Shown: positions 63,020 through 64,000 of the stretch, piece by piece
How the letters are laid out: each line of letters opens with the position of its first letter
How positions within the stretch are numbered: the stretch's first letter is position 1
Origin: Brevibacterium picturae
GTDB lineage: Bacteria > Actinomycetota > Actinomycetes > Actinomycetales > Brevibacteriaceae
Reading direction: 5' to 3'
Assembly (NCBI RefSeq): GCF_900105045.1
Contig: NZ_LT629739.1
Location: forward strand, 2,666,001-2,730,000
DNA length: 64,000 nucleotides
Made by a program: the position numbers and the translations under genes
Notes under the pieces: generated by a model
The model's database searches: none
What the model saw: the letters and a program-made list of their open reading frames with translations, nothing else
What the model was told of the DNA's origin: nothing

Positions 63020-64000
63020 GCCTCGTCCCCGATCTCCCGGCGCTTGCGATGTCGGCGGATGAGCTCCGTCTGGTAGTCGGTGAGCCGGTTGCCTGCCTCG
63101 TCATAGGTGTTGCGCGTCCACTTGCCGTCCCCGGCGAGCACGAACGCCGAGGTGGTGTCCGCGAAGGCGAGTTCGAAGAGTTCGATGACCTCCGCCTTGT
63201 GATTGGCTGCGACAAGCTCGACGAGGGTCTCGACGCGACGGTCGAGGTTGCGGTGCATCATGTCCGCCGAACCGATGTAGACGATGGGTGCACCGCCGTT
63301 GCCGAAGACGAACGCACGCGAGTGCTCGAGGAAACGGCCGAGCATGGACCGAACCGTGATGTTCTCACTCAGCCCGGGGATCCCCGGGCGCAGGGCGCAG
63401 ATGCCGCGGACGAAGACTTCGACCTCGACCCCTGCCCGGGACGCCATGTAGAGGGCGTCGATGATGGCCTCGTCGACGATGGAGTTGACCTTGATCCGGA
63501 TCGTGCCGGTTCCGCCCGCCTCGGCGATTGCGGTCTCCTTGTCGATGAGTTCGATCAACCCCGAACGCACCCGGGTGGGGGCGACGAGCAGGCGTGAGTA
63601 CTCGGTCAGAGGCGCATACCCGGAGAGCTGGTTGAACAGCTTCGTCAGGTCATCGGCGACGTTCTTGTCCTTGGTCAGCAGTCCGAAGTCCTCGTATCCG
63701 CGCGCGGTCTTCGGATGGTAGTTGCCGGTGCCGACGTGGCAGTATCGGGTCAGGCCCTCGGCCTCCTGGCGGACGACGAGGGAGAGCTTCGAGTGGGTCT
63801 TGAGCCCGACGATTCCGTAGACGACGTGGACGCCGGCACGCTCGAGTTTGCGCGCCCAGGTGATGTTGGCCTCCTCGTCGAAGCGGGCCTTGATCTCGAC
63901 GACCGCGAGGACCTGGATTCCTGCCTGCGCGGCATCGACGAGGGCGTCGATGATCGGGGAGTCGCCCGAGGTGCGGTAGAGCGTCTGCTTGATCGCGAGC
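63016..64000 (-). CDS. ppk: polyphosphate kinase 1, C-terminal part (rest beyond window)
   Basis: Makes polyphosphate from ATP. The frame enters at the right edge and covers about 328 C-terminal residues of roughly 700. It has [37 protein letters not shown] with the phosphorylated His of the HKD motif, [26 protein letters not shown], and the second HKD-like part [17 protein letters not shown]. The C-terminus is short and basic. mutT1 follows with overlap. Confidence 0.95.
   Translation of the reverse strand, partial: LAIKQTLYRTSGDSPIIDALVDAAQAGIQVLAVVEIKARFDEEANITWARKLERAGVHVVYGIVGLKTHSKLSLVVRQEAEGLTRYCHVGTGNYHPKTARGYEDFGLLTKDKNVADDLTKLFNQLSGYAPLTEYSRLLVAPTRVRSGLIELIDKETAIAEAGGTGTIRIKVNSIVDEAIIDALYMASRAGVEVEVFVRGICALRPGIPGLSENITVRSMLGRFLEHSRAFVFGNGGAPIVYIGSADMMHRNLDRRVETLVELVAANHKAEVIELFELAFADTTSAFVLAGDGKWTRNTYDEAGNRLTDYQTELIRRHRKRREIGDEA

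Overview
The window is high-GC, densely packed bacterial chromosome with frequent GTG and TTG starts, four-base ATGA/GTGA gene overlaps and one tRNA-Lys. The gene content points to an actinomycete of the order Micrococcales, most like Brevibacterium. The signs are an IdeR/DtxR-type iron box, GTTCAC-type PHO repeats, PspC, DoxX and bacterial PH-domain membrane proteins, MutT1 overlapping ppk, and a QsuB-type fused 3-dehydroshikimate dehydratase. The genus is an inference. No phage, integrase, insertion sequence or CRISPR array was seen.

Layout. 0-9.2 kb: 3' part cut off argG behind a possible ArgR box, a CPBP protease, a DoxX-like protein, a gutted siderophore-interacting-protein gene behind a well-kept iron box, nicotinamidase, an MMPL transporter and a NarL-type two-component pair. 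9.2-17.7 kb: chromate transporter, PQQ-like lipoprotein, a serine hydrolase, an AhpD-like protein, a GlxA-type regulator, a 15-bp minisatellite, and a divergent SDR/MarR pair. Two related micro-ORFs, each starting MERR and sharing CTGVSTR, lie before the lipoprotein and the hydrolase. 17.8-25.8 kb: GAPDH, a small XRE-like protein, and a divergent quinate/shikimate catabolic cluster (QsuB- and QsuA-like one way, IclR, 3-dehydroquinase and QsuD-like the other), then a DedA protein.

25.9-37.1 kb is the part most likely to be an undescribed system. An acidic-tailed membrane protein, a sensor kinase and an OmpR-type regulator are followed by three glycosyltransferases, an ABC exporter, two phosphotransferase-fold proteins and a small membrane protein, nearly all overlapping. 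A shared motif, CTAAGA-N4-TCTCATC, lies 45-46 nt upstream of both the first gene of the regulatory part and the first glycosyltransferase gene, so the regulator probably controls both.

37.1-49.3 kb: aldo/keto reductase, a pterin-dehydratase/VOC fusion, and a cell-wall amino-sugar recovery operon (GntR, AnmK, sodium symporter, MurQ, BadF-type kinase) that looks independent of a phosphotransferase system. Then come a GT2 membrane glycosyltransferase, an FAD monooxygenase and an unusual membrane PH-domain/MarR fusion. 49.3-64 kb: small envelope proteins, tRNA-Lys, an EcsC-like protein, then a phosphate block: DUF47-Pit, pstSCAB, mutT1 and ppk, with PHO-type direct repeats before both transport operons. 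An UbiB-like kinase and a PadR regulator sit inside this block. Two long hairpins there, 3' of ubiB and of pstB, are similar to each other and may belong to a repeated terminator family.
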